A DNA stretch of 64,000 nt from CAIVVT01 sp963838205 (GTDB taxonomy: Bacteria; Acidobacteriota; Terriglobia; Bryobacterales; Bryobacteraceae), in NCBI GenBank assembly GCA_963838205.1, contig CAWIQF010000013.1, positions 62,001 to 126,000 of the forward strand. Direction: 5' to 3'. Of the stretch, positions 45,723 through 53,973 are shown in pieces. Each line of letters opens with the position of its first letter. The stretch's first letter is position 1. Below the pieces are notes generated by a model. It worked only from the letters and a program-made list of their open reading frames with translations, was not told the DNA's origin and made no database searches. Both the position numbers and the translations under genes were made by a program.

Positions 45723-47644
45723 TTAACGCCCGAACCAGTTGGGGCGGCCGCCCAGGAAGTGACCACCCGGCCCGTTGAGAAATGGATTCCGCGCGTTGGC
45801 GCCGGAGTCCCTCCGCGGCGCCGGCTGCGGCTGCTCCGCGCTTTGCTCTTGCGGTGCCTTCGGCGGCGGCGCGGCTGGTGATTCGCCGGCCATGCTTCGC
45901 GAAGCGGTCGCAGAACAGATTCAACTGCGCTCCGGAAAGCCCCAGCGACTTCAGCGCCGCATAGGCGTAGACCCGGCAGTCGAGCGCTTCATTGCGGGCC
46001 CCGTCCCCCTTGCGCCATTCGTGCTTCGCGAAGCCGTTGTGATACCGGATGAACTTCTTCTCCGCAGTCAACTGCTCGAAGTACTCGAGGTCCCGCCCCA
46101 GCGGGAAGTGACAGAAGCTGGCGCCGGTCTCTTTTACCTTCAAGCGATCGTGGATCGCGTCCTTCGCGGCGTTGACGCCGATCATGAAGAACGGCGTCTG
46201 GTTCTTGCGGCTGGGTTTGTGTGGCCAGATCGTCCCGTCGCCGGACCGCCCCTTGGTCGCGAAGACGCGCCGGTTGTAACGGTCGCGGGTGAAGCGCAGC
46301 ACGGTGGCGTCCTTGTAGCCCGAATCGATGCACGCCGCCTGGACCCGCATCTGCTGCCCGTTCTCATGCGTGTAAATCGACAGCAGGATTTCGTCCAGCG
46401 CCGCCCACACTTCGTTGCGCAGGATGTCGCCGGGGATGACGTGATAGGCGACCGACCACGACTCCTCATCCCTGCCCCAGCCCGCGATCTCCAGCTCGAT
46501 GCGGTCGGCCTGGACGTCGACGCCGGCGGTGAGCAGACAGGCGCCCTCCGGCACCTCGGCCGCGAACGGCTCGCAGCGATTCCACAGCGCGTGCGCGTCG
46601 GCGACGACTTCGTGTTTCTCCTCCCACAGCGTGGCGAGGACCGTGTTCATGAACGCCTTGAGCGTCTCCGGCGAGCGCTTCGCCGCCAGAAACTCCGTGG
46701 CGATCGTGCCCCAGCTTCGTTTCGGCGAAATGAGTCTGGTTGACGCGGAAGCCGGGGATGAGCGAGCCCGGGTTCTGGGCCCGATAGCCACCCTGCTCGA
46801 CCATCGAGGCTTTCTTGTGTTCCGGAATCAGCGCCTTGCAGTGGCGGCAGCGATACTGCGCGGCCTCAGGATGCCCTTCTGGCCAGGCCAGCCCACCCTC
46901 CGCCCCGTCGCCCAGCTCCAACACCTGGAACTCACCGCAGTGCGGGCACGGCACGAAATACTCGCGCTGGTCGCTCTGCAGCCAGGCCAGCTCGATCCGG
47001 CTGCATCCTTTTATAGTGGGCGTCGAGCACAGCAGGATCTTCTTGTTGTGCTCAAACTCCGCCGTGCGCTGGATGGCCAGCGAAACCGGATCGCCCTCAG
47101 TACCAGCCGACGCGGGGTACCGGTCCACCTCGTCGAGCAAGGCGTAGCGAATCGGCCGCATGGCCAGACCGCTCGGGCTGATGGCGCCCGTAAAGGTCAC
47201 GTGGCCCGAGCCGTTCGTAAACGCTTTGTGGAGAACGGTGTTGTCGGAGTCCCGGCTCTTGACCGTGGCCAGCTTGCCACGCAGCACGGGCGTCGCGCGA
47301 AACATCGGCGCCACGCGATCCTTCGACAGCGCCTTGGCGTCTTCGATGCGGGGCTCCACCACCAGCGCCGGGCCCGGATCGACATCGGCAATGAAGCCGA
47401 GGAAGTTGAGCAGGCATTCTGTTTTCAGCATTTGGGCGCTGGACAGTAGGACGACCATCTTGGACGGATGCGCCGGGCTCAACACGTCCATCGGCTCACG
47501 CTGGTAGGGGCGGGTCCGCCACTGGCCGCGCTCCGCCGATGCGGCCCCAGTGAGCACACGGTTCTCGTCTGCCCACTGTGATACCGTCATGTCGCGCGGC
47601 GGGAGGAGGAGCGCCGCGCCGACATCGCCGAGAAATGAAGACAT
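45723..47644 (-). CDS. Terminase large subunit (GpA family), two frameshifts
   Basis: About 640 codons from ATG 47644, two bases after TerS. ATPase: VVLLSSAQMLKTE (Walker A region, residues 65-77), IRYALLDEVDRYP (Walker B), LLCSTPTIKG (coupling motif), and a zinc ribbon CPHCGE...CRHC. A shift near 46735 moves to LISPKRSWGTIATEFLAAKRSPETLKAFMN and the nuclease domain (LTAGVDVQADRIELEIAGWG, ACIDSGYKDATV, RNEALDCRVYAYAAL). A second, less certain shift near 45895 gives the natural end with NPFLNGPGGHFLGGRPNWFGR. It packages DNA by cutting concatemers. Compare the truncated copy at 53974. Confidence 0.85.
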
Positions 47645-47646
47645 GA

Positions 47647-48201
47647 TTAGAATCCGCTGTCGGCGACGGCTTTGCTGAGTCGCACTAACAAGGCCTTGCC
47701 GTCGTTCGACAGGACTTTATGCGCCGAGGGGGTGTCGCTAATTGCCGCCAGTGTGGACGCGAGACGATCCGGCTGCGCGAGCACATGCTCTTTCACCATC
47801 TGAAGCAACGCTGCAGCTGACTCCCTGGGAATGTTTTTGTCGATCAGCTTCCCGGCGAGTAGCTCATATTCGAGCTGCGCCTTCTTGGCGTTGAAGGTCT
47901 CCTTCACCGCGCGCGCCTTCATGTAGACACTGAGCGGATCGCCAGCCAGATTGGTCGGCACGGACGCAACCTCCGGAACTGCAACCATGCTCCTGGCCGT
48001 CCGGTAGGCCTGCTTCTGGCCGCCGATGATGTTGGGCAAGACCCCGGCAAGGTCGCTATTCGCCGTCCAATCGCGGTCCGCCCGCGCCGCGTCGACCGTG
48101 CCGTCCGATTCGAGCTTGATCCGCTTGCGCGCAACCGCCTTCTGGACCGCTTTCAGCGTGACGCCGCGGTGCCTTGCGTACCCCCGGAGTGAGATGCCCA
48201 T
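47647..48201 (-). CDS. Terminase small subunit
   Basis: 184 residues. The N-terminus MGISLRGYARHRGVTLKAVQKAVARKRIKLESDGTVDAARADRDW is a helix-turn-helix DNA-binding domain like Nu1, and the rest, ARAVKETFNAKKAQLEYELLAGKLIDKNIPRESAAALLQMVKEHVLAQPDRLASTLAA, is the oligomerisation helix region. It recognises the packaging site. The divergent 81-residue protein gene starts 65 bp upstream. Confidence 0.88.
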   Translation of the reverse strand: MGISLRGYARHRGVTLKAVQKAVARKRIKLESDGTVDAARADRDWTANSDLAGVLPNIIGGQKQAYRTARSMVAVPEVASVPTNLAGDPLSVYMKARAVKETFNAKKAQLEYELLAGKLIDKNIPRESAAALLQMVKEHVLAQPDRLASTLAAISDTPSAHKVLSNDGKALLVRLSKAVADSGF

Positions 48202-48266
48202 ATTTGTTTCCGAATCGGATTGAATCGCCTTGCTATTCGCCGGAACCGAAGCGATTCATAGGGTCG
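48202..48266. promoter_or_regulatory. Divergent promoter region between TerS and the 81-residue gene (left arm)
   Basis: This 65-bp gap separates two divergent starts. It is nearly identical to the matching gap in the right arm (53352-53416), including CCGGCGAATAGCAAGGCGAT. Conservation at a non-coding site between diverged arms suggests regulatory function or the TerS/cos recognition site. Confidence 0.45.
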
Positions 48267-48512
48267 ATGGCACACACCAAACAGACCACCAAGCAAACCG
48301 CCGCCGCCTGCTACGCGGAGCGCCACGCCGAATGCCAGGACCTGCTGCAGCGCATCGCGCAGCAGCTTGTCCGGCACCAGCAAGAACAGGCCGCCGCGCC
48401 TGCCAATTGGGGCTTCCCGGGCGACCTTGGCCACGTCAGCGAGGAACTCGCCTACGTGCTCGCCAGCCTGGGCGACCGCAGCGCGGTGGATGCCAAAGGC
48501 CTGGATTGCTAA
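48267..48512 (+). CDS. Small phage protein, 81 residues (left copy)
   Basis: From ATG 48267: MAHTKQTTKQTAAACYAERHAECQDLLQRIAQQLVRHQQEQ...WGFPGDLGHVSEELAYVLASLGDRSAVDAKGLDC. Helical and polar, no known domain recognised. It is divergent from TerS and 30 bp ahead of the DUF3489 gene. The same trio occurs in the right arm, where the middle segment differs strongly (FRLQVHEGTQRQFQGD) but both ends are nearly identical. Confidence 0.65.
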   Translation: MAHTKQTTKQTAAACYAERHAECQDLLQRIAQQLVRHQQEQAAAPANWGFPGDLGHVSEELAYVLASLGDRSAVDAKGLDC

Positions 48513-48542
48513 CGCGCCATTGACTCAACTAGGAGACTAAAC

Positions 48543-49124
48543 ATGCCTACCTTTATGATCGAAACCGACAACAACATCACCGCGTTTGCCGCCCTCGAAG
48601 ATGCTCTCAACCATGGCATCGGAACTACCGAAGGAACCTTCTCCACCGAGAAGGAACTCACGAAACTCTCGGTCGCCTGGCCGATCGCCCGCTTCGCCGA
48701 AGTCTGGAATGGCTTCGCCGGCGTGGTGCCCTTCGACTCCCTGAAGCCGATCAAGAAATTCACGGACCGCAAGACGGCGATCGCGCGGATCTGGAAGGCC
48801 ATCCAGGTGCTGACGCCCGCCCCCGCGCAACACGCGGCGACTGCCGCGCCGAAGAAGGCCAAGGCGACCAAAGAGGCCAAGCCCAAGGACGGCGCGCGCC
48901 CGCCGCGCGAAGGCAGCAAGAAGGCCATCGTGCTCGACCTGCTCAAGCGCACCGAAGGCGCCACGTTGAAAGAAATAATGTCCGCAACGGCCTGGGAGGC
49001 TCATAGCGTCCGCGGCTTCATCTCCGGCAGCCTGGGGAAGAAGATGGGCCTCAAGATCGAGTCGGAGAAGCGCGCCGACGGCGTGCGCGCTTACAAATTA
49101 TGTGGTGAACCACATAAGCGGTAG
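48543..49124 (+). CDS. DUF3489 domain protein (left copy), 3' end formed by RIT sequence
   Basis: 193 residues with GGAG upstream of ATG 48543. The N-terminus MPTFMIETDNNITAFAALEDALNHGIGTTEGTFSTEKELTKLSVAWP repeats in many acidobacterial proteins. A KKAKATKEAKPKDGARP hinge is followed by the DUF3489 winged-helix-like domain SKKAIVLDLLKRTEGATLKEIMSATAWEAHSVRGFISGSLGKKMGLKIESEK. The last residues (about CGEPHKR) and stop are encoded by the tip of the RIT inverted repeat. About 94 per cent identical to the right-arm copy at the protein level. Confidence 0.8.
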   Translation: MPTFMIETDNNITAFAALEDALNHGIGTTEGTFSTEKELTKLSVAWPIARFAEVWNGFAGVVPFDSLKPIKKFTDRKTAIARIWKAIQVLTPAPAQHAATAAPKKAKATKEAKPKDGARPPREGSKKAIVLDLLKRTEGATLKEIMSATAWEAHSVRGFISGSLGKKMGLKIESEKRADGVRAYKLCGEPHKR

Positions 49125-49208
49125 TATGCGGAGCTTATCGTTATGCGGAGTTGGCGGCGCCCATCAGTGGTTGCCGCCGAATTCAAGCGGTTGACGCTTT
49201 GCATAACT
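49098..49208 (+). repeat. RIT left terminal inverted repeat
   Basis: Matches the reverse complement of 52409-52519 over 111 bp with two inner mismatches plus the central GA/TC difference of the palindromic tip. It includes the last codons and stop of the left DUF3489 gene. Confidence 0.9.
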
Positions 49209-49265
49209 GTGACGCTGCGAGGATTGTCCATGGTGCCGATTTGGCATCGTCAATGGAGAATTCTC

Positions 49266-50504
49266 ATGTCTACATCAACACTTTCAGTGCCGCGGCAGCG
49301 GTGGGCTATCGACCCTGGCGCGTTGCAGCCATTGGTTCAGTCGTATACGGATCATCTCGTCGCCCGTGGTTATCGGACTGCCACCATTCACTGCCTGGAG
49401 AAACGCGCCAGGCATTTCTGTTATTGGCTCAATCGGTCGGACATCGCCGTCACCCACATCGACGACGGTGTCCTCAATCGGTTTGCAGCGCATAGGTGCC
49501 AGTGTCCTGGGGGCAGGGCGTCAGACATTCTGAGCACGGCTTATGTCGGCAGTGTTCGGCAGTTCGTCGAGTTCCTCGGACAATCCCAAGTCGTGCACCT
49601 CCCTGCTCGTATAACCGGCGATCCTCGCATCCAGGCTTATCTGGATTGGCTGAGGCAGCATCTAGGTTTGTCTGAGTACACCATCGAGGCGCGCCGCAAG
49701 CTCATGAACCAGCTTGTGCCCTTGCTCGGCCCAGATCCTTGTATGTACGATGCGGCCGGGGTACGCAGCGTAATCGTGGCGGAGTCCCAGCGCCGAAGTG
49801 CGGTCAATATGAAGAGCATCGTGACAGCCGCGAGATCCTATTTGCGCTATCTGATGATTCATGGTGAGTGCCTGCCATCGCTGGATCAGGCGGTGCCAAG
49901 TGTGGCCCACTGGAGGCATTCGAACCTTCCCAAGTATCTCCCGGCGGCCAAAGTAGAGACGTTGATCAACTCGTGCGATACGACGACGGCAACTGGCATT
50001 CGCGACCGCGCCATCTTGCTGCTCCTGGCGCGTCTTGGTCTGCGGGCGGGAGACATCATGACGCTACGCATCGACGACATCGATTGGCAGCATGGCAGCC
50101 TACGCGTTTGCGGCAAGGAGCGCAGGGAAGCGAATCTCCCTTTGCCGCAGGACGCCGGCGATGCGCTACTGAAGTATCTGACCGAGGCACGGCCTGATGT
50201 TCCCGTCGCCCAAGTCTTCTTGTGTTCACTGGCACCGCAGCGGCCGTTTGCTGACTCGCACACAGTTTCCTCGATCGTTTCTCGGGCCTTGGCCCGCGCG
50301 GGTATTGATGATGCGCCCTCGCGCGGAGCCCATCTGCTTCGACACTCGCTGGCCACGACCTTGCTACGAGCCGGAATGCCACTTGCCACCATTGGCACGG
50401 TCTTGCGGCATCGATGCATCGATACGACGGCACAGTACGCAAAGGTCGATGTCCAGGCACTCAAGCTGATTGCCCAGCCCTGGCCAGGCGGTGCGTCATG
50501 CTGA
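49266..50504 (+). CDS. ritA: RIT tyrosine recombinase, first gene
   Basis: 412 residues from ATG 49266 with GGAG 7 bases upstream; the open frame extends further but begins inside the inverted repeat. A SAM-like N-terminal core-binding domain with SYTDHLVARGYRTATIHCLEKRARHFCYWL is followed by the catalytic domain: RLGLRAGDIMTLRIDDIDW (Arg I), HLLRHSLATTLLRAG (His-x-x-Arg), LRHRCIDTTAQYAK (His and the nucleophile Tyr). All active-site residues are present. The stop lies seven bases into the next gene. Confidence 0.93.
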   Translation: MSTSTLSVPRQRWAIDPGALQPLVQSYTDHLVARGYRTATIHCLEKRARHFCYWLNRSDIAVTHIDDGVLNRFAAHRCQCPGGRASDILSTAYVGSVRQFVEFLGQSQVVHLPARITGDPRIQAYLDWLRQHLGLSEYTIEARRKLMNQLVPLLGPDPCMYDAAGVRSVIVAESQRRSAVNMKSIVTAARSYLRYLMIHGECLPSLDQAVPSVAHWRHSNLPKYLPAAKVETLINSCDTTTATGIRDRAILLLLARLGLRAGDIMTLRIDDIDWQHGSLRVCGKERREANLPLPQDAGDALLKYLTEARPDVPVAQVFLCSLAPQRPFADSHTVSSIVSRALARAGIDDAPSRGAHLLRHSLATTLLRAGMPLATIGTVLRHRCIDTTAQYAKVDVQALKLIAQPWPGGASC

Positions 50505-51412
50505 GCCAGGATGTGGAACGCTATGCTGCTTTGCAATGCATCCTTGGACACAAATTCGGCGACCAAACCCGCTCGCTCAAGCACTTTGCCAACTATGCCA
50601 TGGCCCACGGAGACGAGTTCGTCCGTATTGCAAGCGTGCTGGCTTGGGCGGCACAAACACCTTCAGCACAGCAACGCCGTAGGCTGGTTGCGCAGGTACG
50701 CCGATTCGCGCTTGCCATGCGCGCCGAGAATCCGCGCCACGAAGTACCACCCAGAGATTGCGTGGGTCGTGCCACGGTAGCCCGGAGACCGCCCCACATT
50801 TACACCGCCCACGACATCGACCGCATCATGCGCGCCGCGCGCCAGATGCCGACGAAGGGCTTTATCGGGCCCGAAACGCTCACCACCCTGTTGGGGCTTC
50901 TGGCATCGACTGGCTTGCGTATTTCCGAGGCGCTGTCGTTGCAATGCTCGGACGTTGGGGACGATGGTCTCATCATTCGCAAGTCCAAGTACGACAAGAG
51001 TCGTCTCATCCCGCTGCATGAGACGACCCAGGCCGCACTGGGACGGCACCTGATCGAGCGCGCTTGTCGGCCGGTCTATACCCAGGCGGTGTTCGTGTCC
51101 AGCAACGGGCAAGCGCTCCTTTACGCCACCGTTCTGGCCGCGTTCCGGCGGTTACTGGCATACGCCGGACTGAGGCCGAAGTCCTCAAGCAGCGGCCCGC
51201 GCATGCATGACTTGCGCCACACCTTCGCGGTGCGCTCGCTGGCGCAATGCCAGACTGATCGGCAGGCTGTTGCGCAACACATGCTTGCACTCAGCACCTA
51301 CCTTGGCCATACGCACGTCTCCTGTACCTACTGGTACCTCGAAGCGACCCCCATCATCATGGGTGGCATCGCCAAGGCGGGCGAAGCAATGCACCAGGGA
51401 GGTGACGCATGA
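50498..51412 (+). CDS. ritB: RIT tyrosine recombinase, second gene
   Basis: 304 residues from ATG 50498, overlapping ritA by seven bases. The catalytic domain has LASTGLRISEALSLQCSDV, KYDKSRLIPLHETTQ, RMHDLRHTFAVRSLAQ, STYLGHTHVSCTYWYLEAT with the Arg, His-x-x-Arg, His and Tyr residues. The N-terminal domain is short. ritB proteins of this family are always in second place. The stop overlaps the ritC start (ATGA). Confidence 0.93.
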   Translation: MLSQDVERYAALQCILGHKFGDQTRSLKHFANYAMAHGDEFVRIASVLAWAAQTPSAQQRRRLVAQVRRFALAMRAENPRHEVPPRDCVGRATVARRPPHIYTAHDIDRIMRAARQMPTKGFIGPETLTTLLGLLASTGLRISEALSLQCSDVGDDGLIIRKSKYDKSRLIPLHETTQAALGRHLIERACRPVYTQAVFVSSNGQALLYATVLAAFRRLLAYAGLRPKSSSSGPRMHDLRHTFAVRSLAQCQTDRQAVAQHMLALSTYLGHTHVSCTYWYLEATPIIMGGIAKAGEAMHQGGDA

Positions 51413-52410
51413 CCACACTGGCCGGCCACCTCAGCACCTTCCTGCGCGAGTACCTGCCAAGAGATCGCGCGGCCAGCACGCACACCTGCGAGACTTACGC
51501 CTACAGCCTGATGCTGCTGTTGCGGTTTGCGGCCGAGCGCCTGAGCGTAAAGCCTTCGCAAATCGACCTCGCTCAGATCGACACCCGCCTCGTACTGGGG
51601 TTCTTGACACACATCGAGGAGCGCCGTGGCAATGCGGCGCGAACCCGCAACGCGCGTTTGGCGGCAATCAAGTCGTTCTTCCGGTATCTCGAATATCGTG
51701 AGCCGCAATGTGTCGAGCAGGCTCGACAAATTCACGGCATCCCGATGAAGAAGGCCGACGAGGCCCTGGTCGCATACCTGAACCGGGAGGAGATCCAAGC
51801 CCTGCTTGATGCGCCTGGTGCTACGACAGCCATCGGTTTGCGAGATCGCGCCATGTTGCACGTGGCCTACGCCTGTGGTCTTCGCGTCACAGAGCTTGTG
51901 TCGCTTCGCCTGGATCAATTCGACAGCCGAACTCCGCCATCCATCCGCGTGATCGGCAAGGGGCGGCGAGAACGCGTGCTGCCGCTATGGAAGGTAACCG
52001 CCGCTGCCCTGAATGCCTGGCTCAAAGTACGTCGGGCCGACGGTGCCCCCGAGTTGTTCCCCAACGCTTGCGGGCGGGCCATGACCCGCGCTGGATTCGA
52101 GTACATCCTCGATAAGCACGCCAGTACCGCCAGCAAGGAACAGTCGTCCATCACAAAGAAGCGGGTCACGCCTCACGTGCTTCGCCACAGCTGCGCCATG
52201 CACATCCTGCAGGCCACCGGCGACGTCAGGAAGGTGTCGCTTTGGCTGGGGCACGCGAGCATGCAGAGTACAGAAATCTATCTCCGAGCAGATCCGACCG
52301 AGAAGCTGGACGCTCTCGCCATGGGAGTACCACCGATGCTCAAACGGGGCAAGTTCCAGGTGCCCGACAAGCTGATAGCGATGTTCAAGGAGGTCGGACG
52401 CCCCGTGTAG
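51409..52410 (+). CDS. ritC: RIT tyrosine recombinase, third gene
   Basis: 333 residues from ATG 51409. N-terminal SAM-like domain: LSTFLREYLPRDRAASTHTCETYAYSLMLLLRFAAERL. Catalytic domain: VAYACGLRVTELVSLRLDQF, GKGRRERVLPLWK, TPHVLRHSCAMHILQATGD, LGHASMQSTEIYLRAD. All catalytic residues are present. The stop (TAG at 52408-52410) lies at the inner edge of the right inverted repeat, so coding sequence fills the element fully. Confidence 0.94.
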   Translation: MTTLAGHLSTFLREYLPRDRAASTHTCETYAYSLMLLLRFAAERLSVKPSQIDLAQIDTRLVLGFLTHIEERRGNAARTRNARLAAIKSFFRYLEYREPQCVEQARQIHGIPMKKADEALVAYLNREEIQALLDAPGATTAIGLRDRAMLHVAYACGLRVTELVSLRLDQFDSRTPPSIRVIGKGRRERVLPLWKVTAAALNAWLKVRRADGAPELFPNACGRAMTRAGFEYILDKHASTASKEQSSITKKRVTPHVLRHSCAMHILQATGDVRKVSLWLGHASMQSTEIYLRADPTEKLDALAMGVPPMLKRGKFQVPDKLIAMFKEVGRPV

Positions 52411-52519
52411 TTATGCAAAGCGTCAACCGCTTGGATTCGGCGGCAACCACTAATGGGCGCCGCCAACTCCGCATAACGATAAGCTCCGCATACTACCGCT
52501 TATGTGGTGAACCACATAA
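52409..52519 (-). repeat. RIT right terminal inverted repeat
   Basis: Partner of 49098-49208. The outer tip again reads TTATGTGGTGAACCACATAA on the plus strand and supplies the final codons of the right DUF3489 gene read leftward. Confidence 0.9.
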
Positions 52520-53074
52520 TTTGTAAACGCGCTCGCCGTCGTCGCGCTTGGCCGACTCGATCTTGAGGCCCATCTTCTTCCCCAGGCTGCCGGAGATGAA
52601 CCCGCGGACACTATGAGCCTGCCACGCCGTTGCGGACATTATTTCTTTCAACGTGGCGCCTTCGGCGCGCTTGAGCAGGTCGAGGACGATGGCCTTCTTG
52701 CTACCCTCGCGCGGCGGGCGCGCGCCGTCCTTGGGCTTGGCCTCTTTGGTCGCCTTGGCCTTCTTCGGCGCGGCAGGCGCCGCGTGTTGCGCGGGGGCGG
52801 GCGTCAGGACCTGGATGGCTTTCCAGATCCGCGCGATGGCCGTCTTGCGGTCCGTGAACTTCTTGATCGGCTTCAGGGAGTCGAAAGGCACCACACCGGC
52901 GAAGCCGTTCCAGACTTCGGCGAAGCGGGCGATCGGCCAGGCGGCCGAGAGTTTCGTGAGTTCCTTCTCGGTGGAGAAGGTTCCTTCGGTGGTTCCGATG
53001 CCATGGTTGAGAGCATCTTCGAGGGCGGCAAAGGCAGTGATGCTGTTGTCGGTGTCGATTGTAAAGGTAGTCAT
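52493..53074 (-). CDS. DUF3489 domain protein (right copy), 3' end formed by RIT sequence
   Basis: 193 residues from ATG 53074 (MTTFTIDTDNSITAFAALEDALNHGIG), with a GGAG-containing leader. It is the diverged twin of 48543-49124, differing at about a dozen residues and ending YKLCGSPHKR instead of YKLCGEPHKR. The ES difference at this site is produced by the GA/TC centre of the RIT palindrome read in the two orientations. Longer frame to 53263 is a shadow of the neighbouring gene. Confidence 0.8.
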   Translation of the reverse strand: MTTFTIDTDNSITAFAALEDALNHGIGTTEGTFSTEKELTKLSAAWPIARFAEVWNGFAGVVPFDSLKPIKKFTDRKTAIARIWKAIQVLTPAPAQHAAPAAPKKAKATKEAKPKDGARPPREGSKKAIVLDLLKRAEGATLKEIMSATAWQAHSVRGFISGSLGKKMGLKIESAKRDDGERVYKLCGSPHKR

Positions 53075-53105
53075 GTTTAGTCTCCTAGTTCGAGTCGATG
53101 GCGCG

Positions 53106-53351
53106 TTAGCAATCCAGGCCTTTGGCATCCACCGCGCTGCGGTCGCCCAGGCTGGCGAGCACGTAGGCGAGCTCCTCGTTAACGTGGCCAAGGTCGCCGG
53201 GGAAACCCCAGTCGCCTTGGAACTGGCGCTGTGTTCCTTCATGGACCTGGAGCCGGAACTCAATACGCTTCAGAAGCTCTTTGGTTTCCGCGAGGCGCTC
53301 TGCGTAGCAGGCGGCGGCGGTTTGCTTGGTGGTCTGTTTGGTGCGTGCCAT
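53106..53351 (-). CDS. Small phage protein, 81 residues (right copy)
   Basis: From ATG 53351: MARTKQTTKQTAAACYAERLAETKELLKRIEFRLQVHEGTQRQFQGDWGFPGDLGHVNEELAYVLASLGDRSAVDAKGLDC. Twin of 48267-48512. N-terminal 21 and C-terminal 35 residues are nearly the same, while about 25 residues between them differ. Predicted helical, function unknown. Divergent from the right-arm TerS gene. Confidence 0.65.
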   Translation of the reverse strand: MARTKQTTKQTAAACYAERLAETKELLKRIEFRLQVHEGTQRQFQGDWGFPGDLGHVNEELAYVLASLGDRSAVDAKGLDC

Positions 53352-53416
53352 CGACCCTATCAATCACTTCACTTCCGGCGAATAGCAAGGCGATTCATTC
53401 CGATTCGCAAACAAAT
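53352..53416. promoter_or_regulatory. Divergent promoter region between TerS and the 81-residue gene (right arm)
   Basis: Mirror of 48202-48266; roughly 55 of 65 positions agree by eye, with the central block CCGGCGAATAGCAAGGCGAT identical. Confidence 0.45.
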
Positions 53417-53971
53417 ATGGGCATCTCACTCCGGGGGTACGCAAAGCACCGCGGCGTCACGCTGAAAGCGGTCCAGAAGGCGGTTGCGCGCAAGCGGATC
53501 AAGCTGGAATCGGACGGATCGGTCGATGCTGCGCGGGCGGATCGCGATTGGACGGCGAATAGCGACGTCGCCGGGGTCCTGCCCAACATCATCGGCGGCC
53601 AGAAGCAGGCGTATCGGACGGCCAGGAGCATGGCCACCGATCCGGAGGTCATGCCGGCGCCGGCCACTGTAGCCGGCGATCCACTCCATGCTTACTTGAA
53701 GGCGCGTGCGGTGAAGGAGACCTTCCTCGCGAAGCGGGCCCAGCTTGAATATGAGCAACTCGCCGGAAAGCTGATCGACAAGAGTATTCCCAAGGAGTGG
53801 GCTGCCGCGTTCTTTCAGATGGTGAAAGAGCATGTGCTCGCGCAGCCGGATCGTCTCGCGCCCACGCTGGCAGCCATCAGCGACATCGCCTCGGCGCATA
53901 AAGTTCTGTTGAACGACTGCAAGGCCATGTTAGTGCGGCTTAGCAAGGCGGTCGCAGACAGCAGATTCTAA
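53417..53971 (+). CDS. Terminase small subunit (right copy)
   Basis: 184 residues from ATG 53417 (MGISLRGYAKHRGVTLKAVQKAVARKRIKLESDGSVDAARADRDW). Same length as the left copy; most changes are in the middle (MATDPEVMPAPATVAGDPLHAYLKARAVKETFLAKRAQLEYEQLAGKLIDKSIPKEW). Intact, ending two bases before TerL. The open frame from 53231 is an extension into the divergent gene. Confidence 0.88.
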   Translation: MGISLRGYAKHRGVTLKAVQKAVARKRIKLESDGSVDAARADRDWTANSDVAGVLPNIIGGQKQAYRTARSMATDPEVMPAPATVAGDPLHAYLKARAVKETFLAKRAQLEYEQLAGKLIDKSIPKEWAAAFFQMVKEHVLAQPDRLAPTLAAISDIASAHKVLLNDCKAMLVRLSKAVADSRF

Positions 53972-53973
53972 TC

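Larger units (their letters stand above)
49098..52519 (+). mobile_element. RIT (recombinase in trio) element
   Basis: 3422 bp holding three overlapping tyrosine recombinase genes of different subgroups in one direction, flanked by 111-bp terminal inverted repeats. This is the defining layout of RIT elements. The outer 20 bp of each end read TTATGTGGTGAACCACATAA on the plus strand, a near-palindrome (9-bp arms with a GA centre). Both sides sit at the 3' end of a DUF3489 gene of a phage arm. No cargo besides the recombinases was found. Confidence 0.9.

Noticed and set aside
43995..45881. Plus-strand open frame of 628 codons opposite the portal gene
   Set aside because: Shadow of the portal protein, which is a confident assignment.
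14931..49097. Gene transfer agent instead of prophage
   Set aside because: Spike-base and hub-type proteins occur in gene transfer agents, but a lambda-type GpA terminase with small subunit, endolysin, cargo toxins and a second diverged copy fit a prophage better.
14931..49097. Mu-like transposable phage
   Set aside because: No transposase A/B pair, no Mu-type portal or F protein, and no contractile-tail genes were found.
53334..53351. MARTKQT start of the right 81-residue protein resembles the histone H3 tail
   Set aside because: Only six or seven residues agree, the left copy reads MAHTKQT, and the rest is unrelated; most likely chance.
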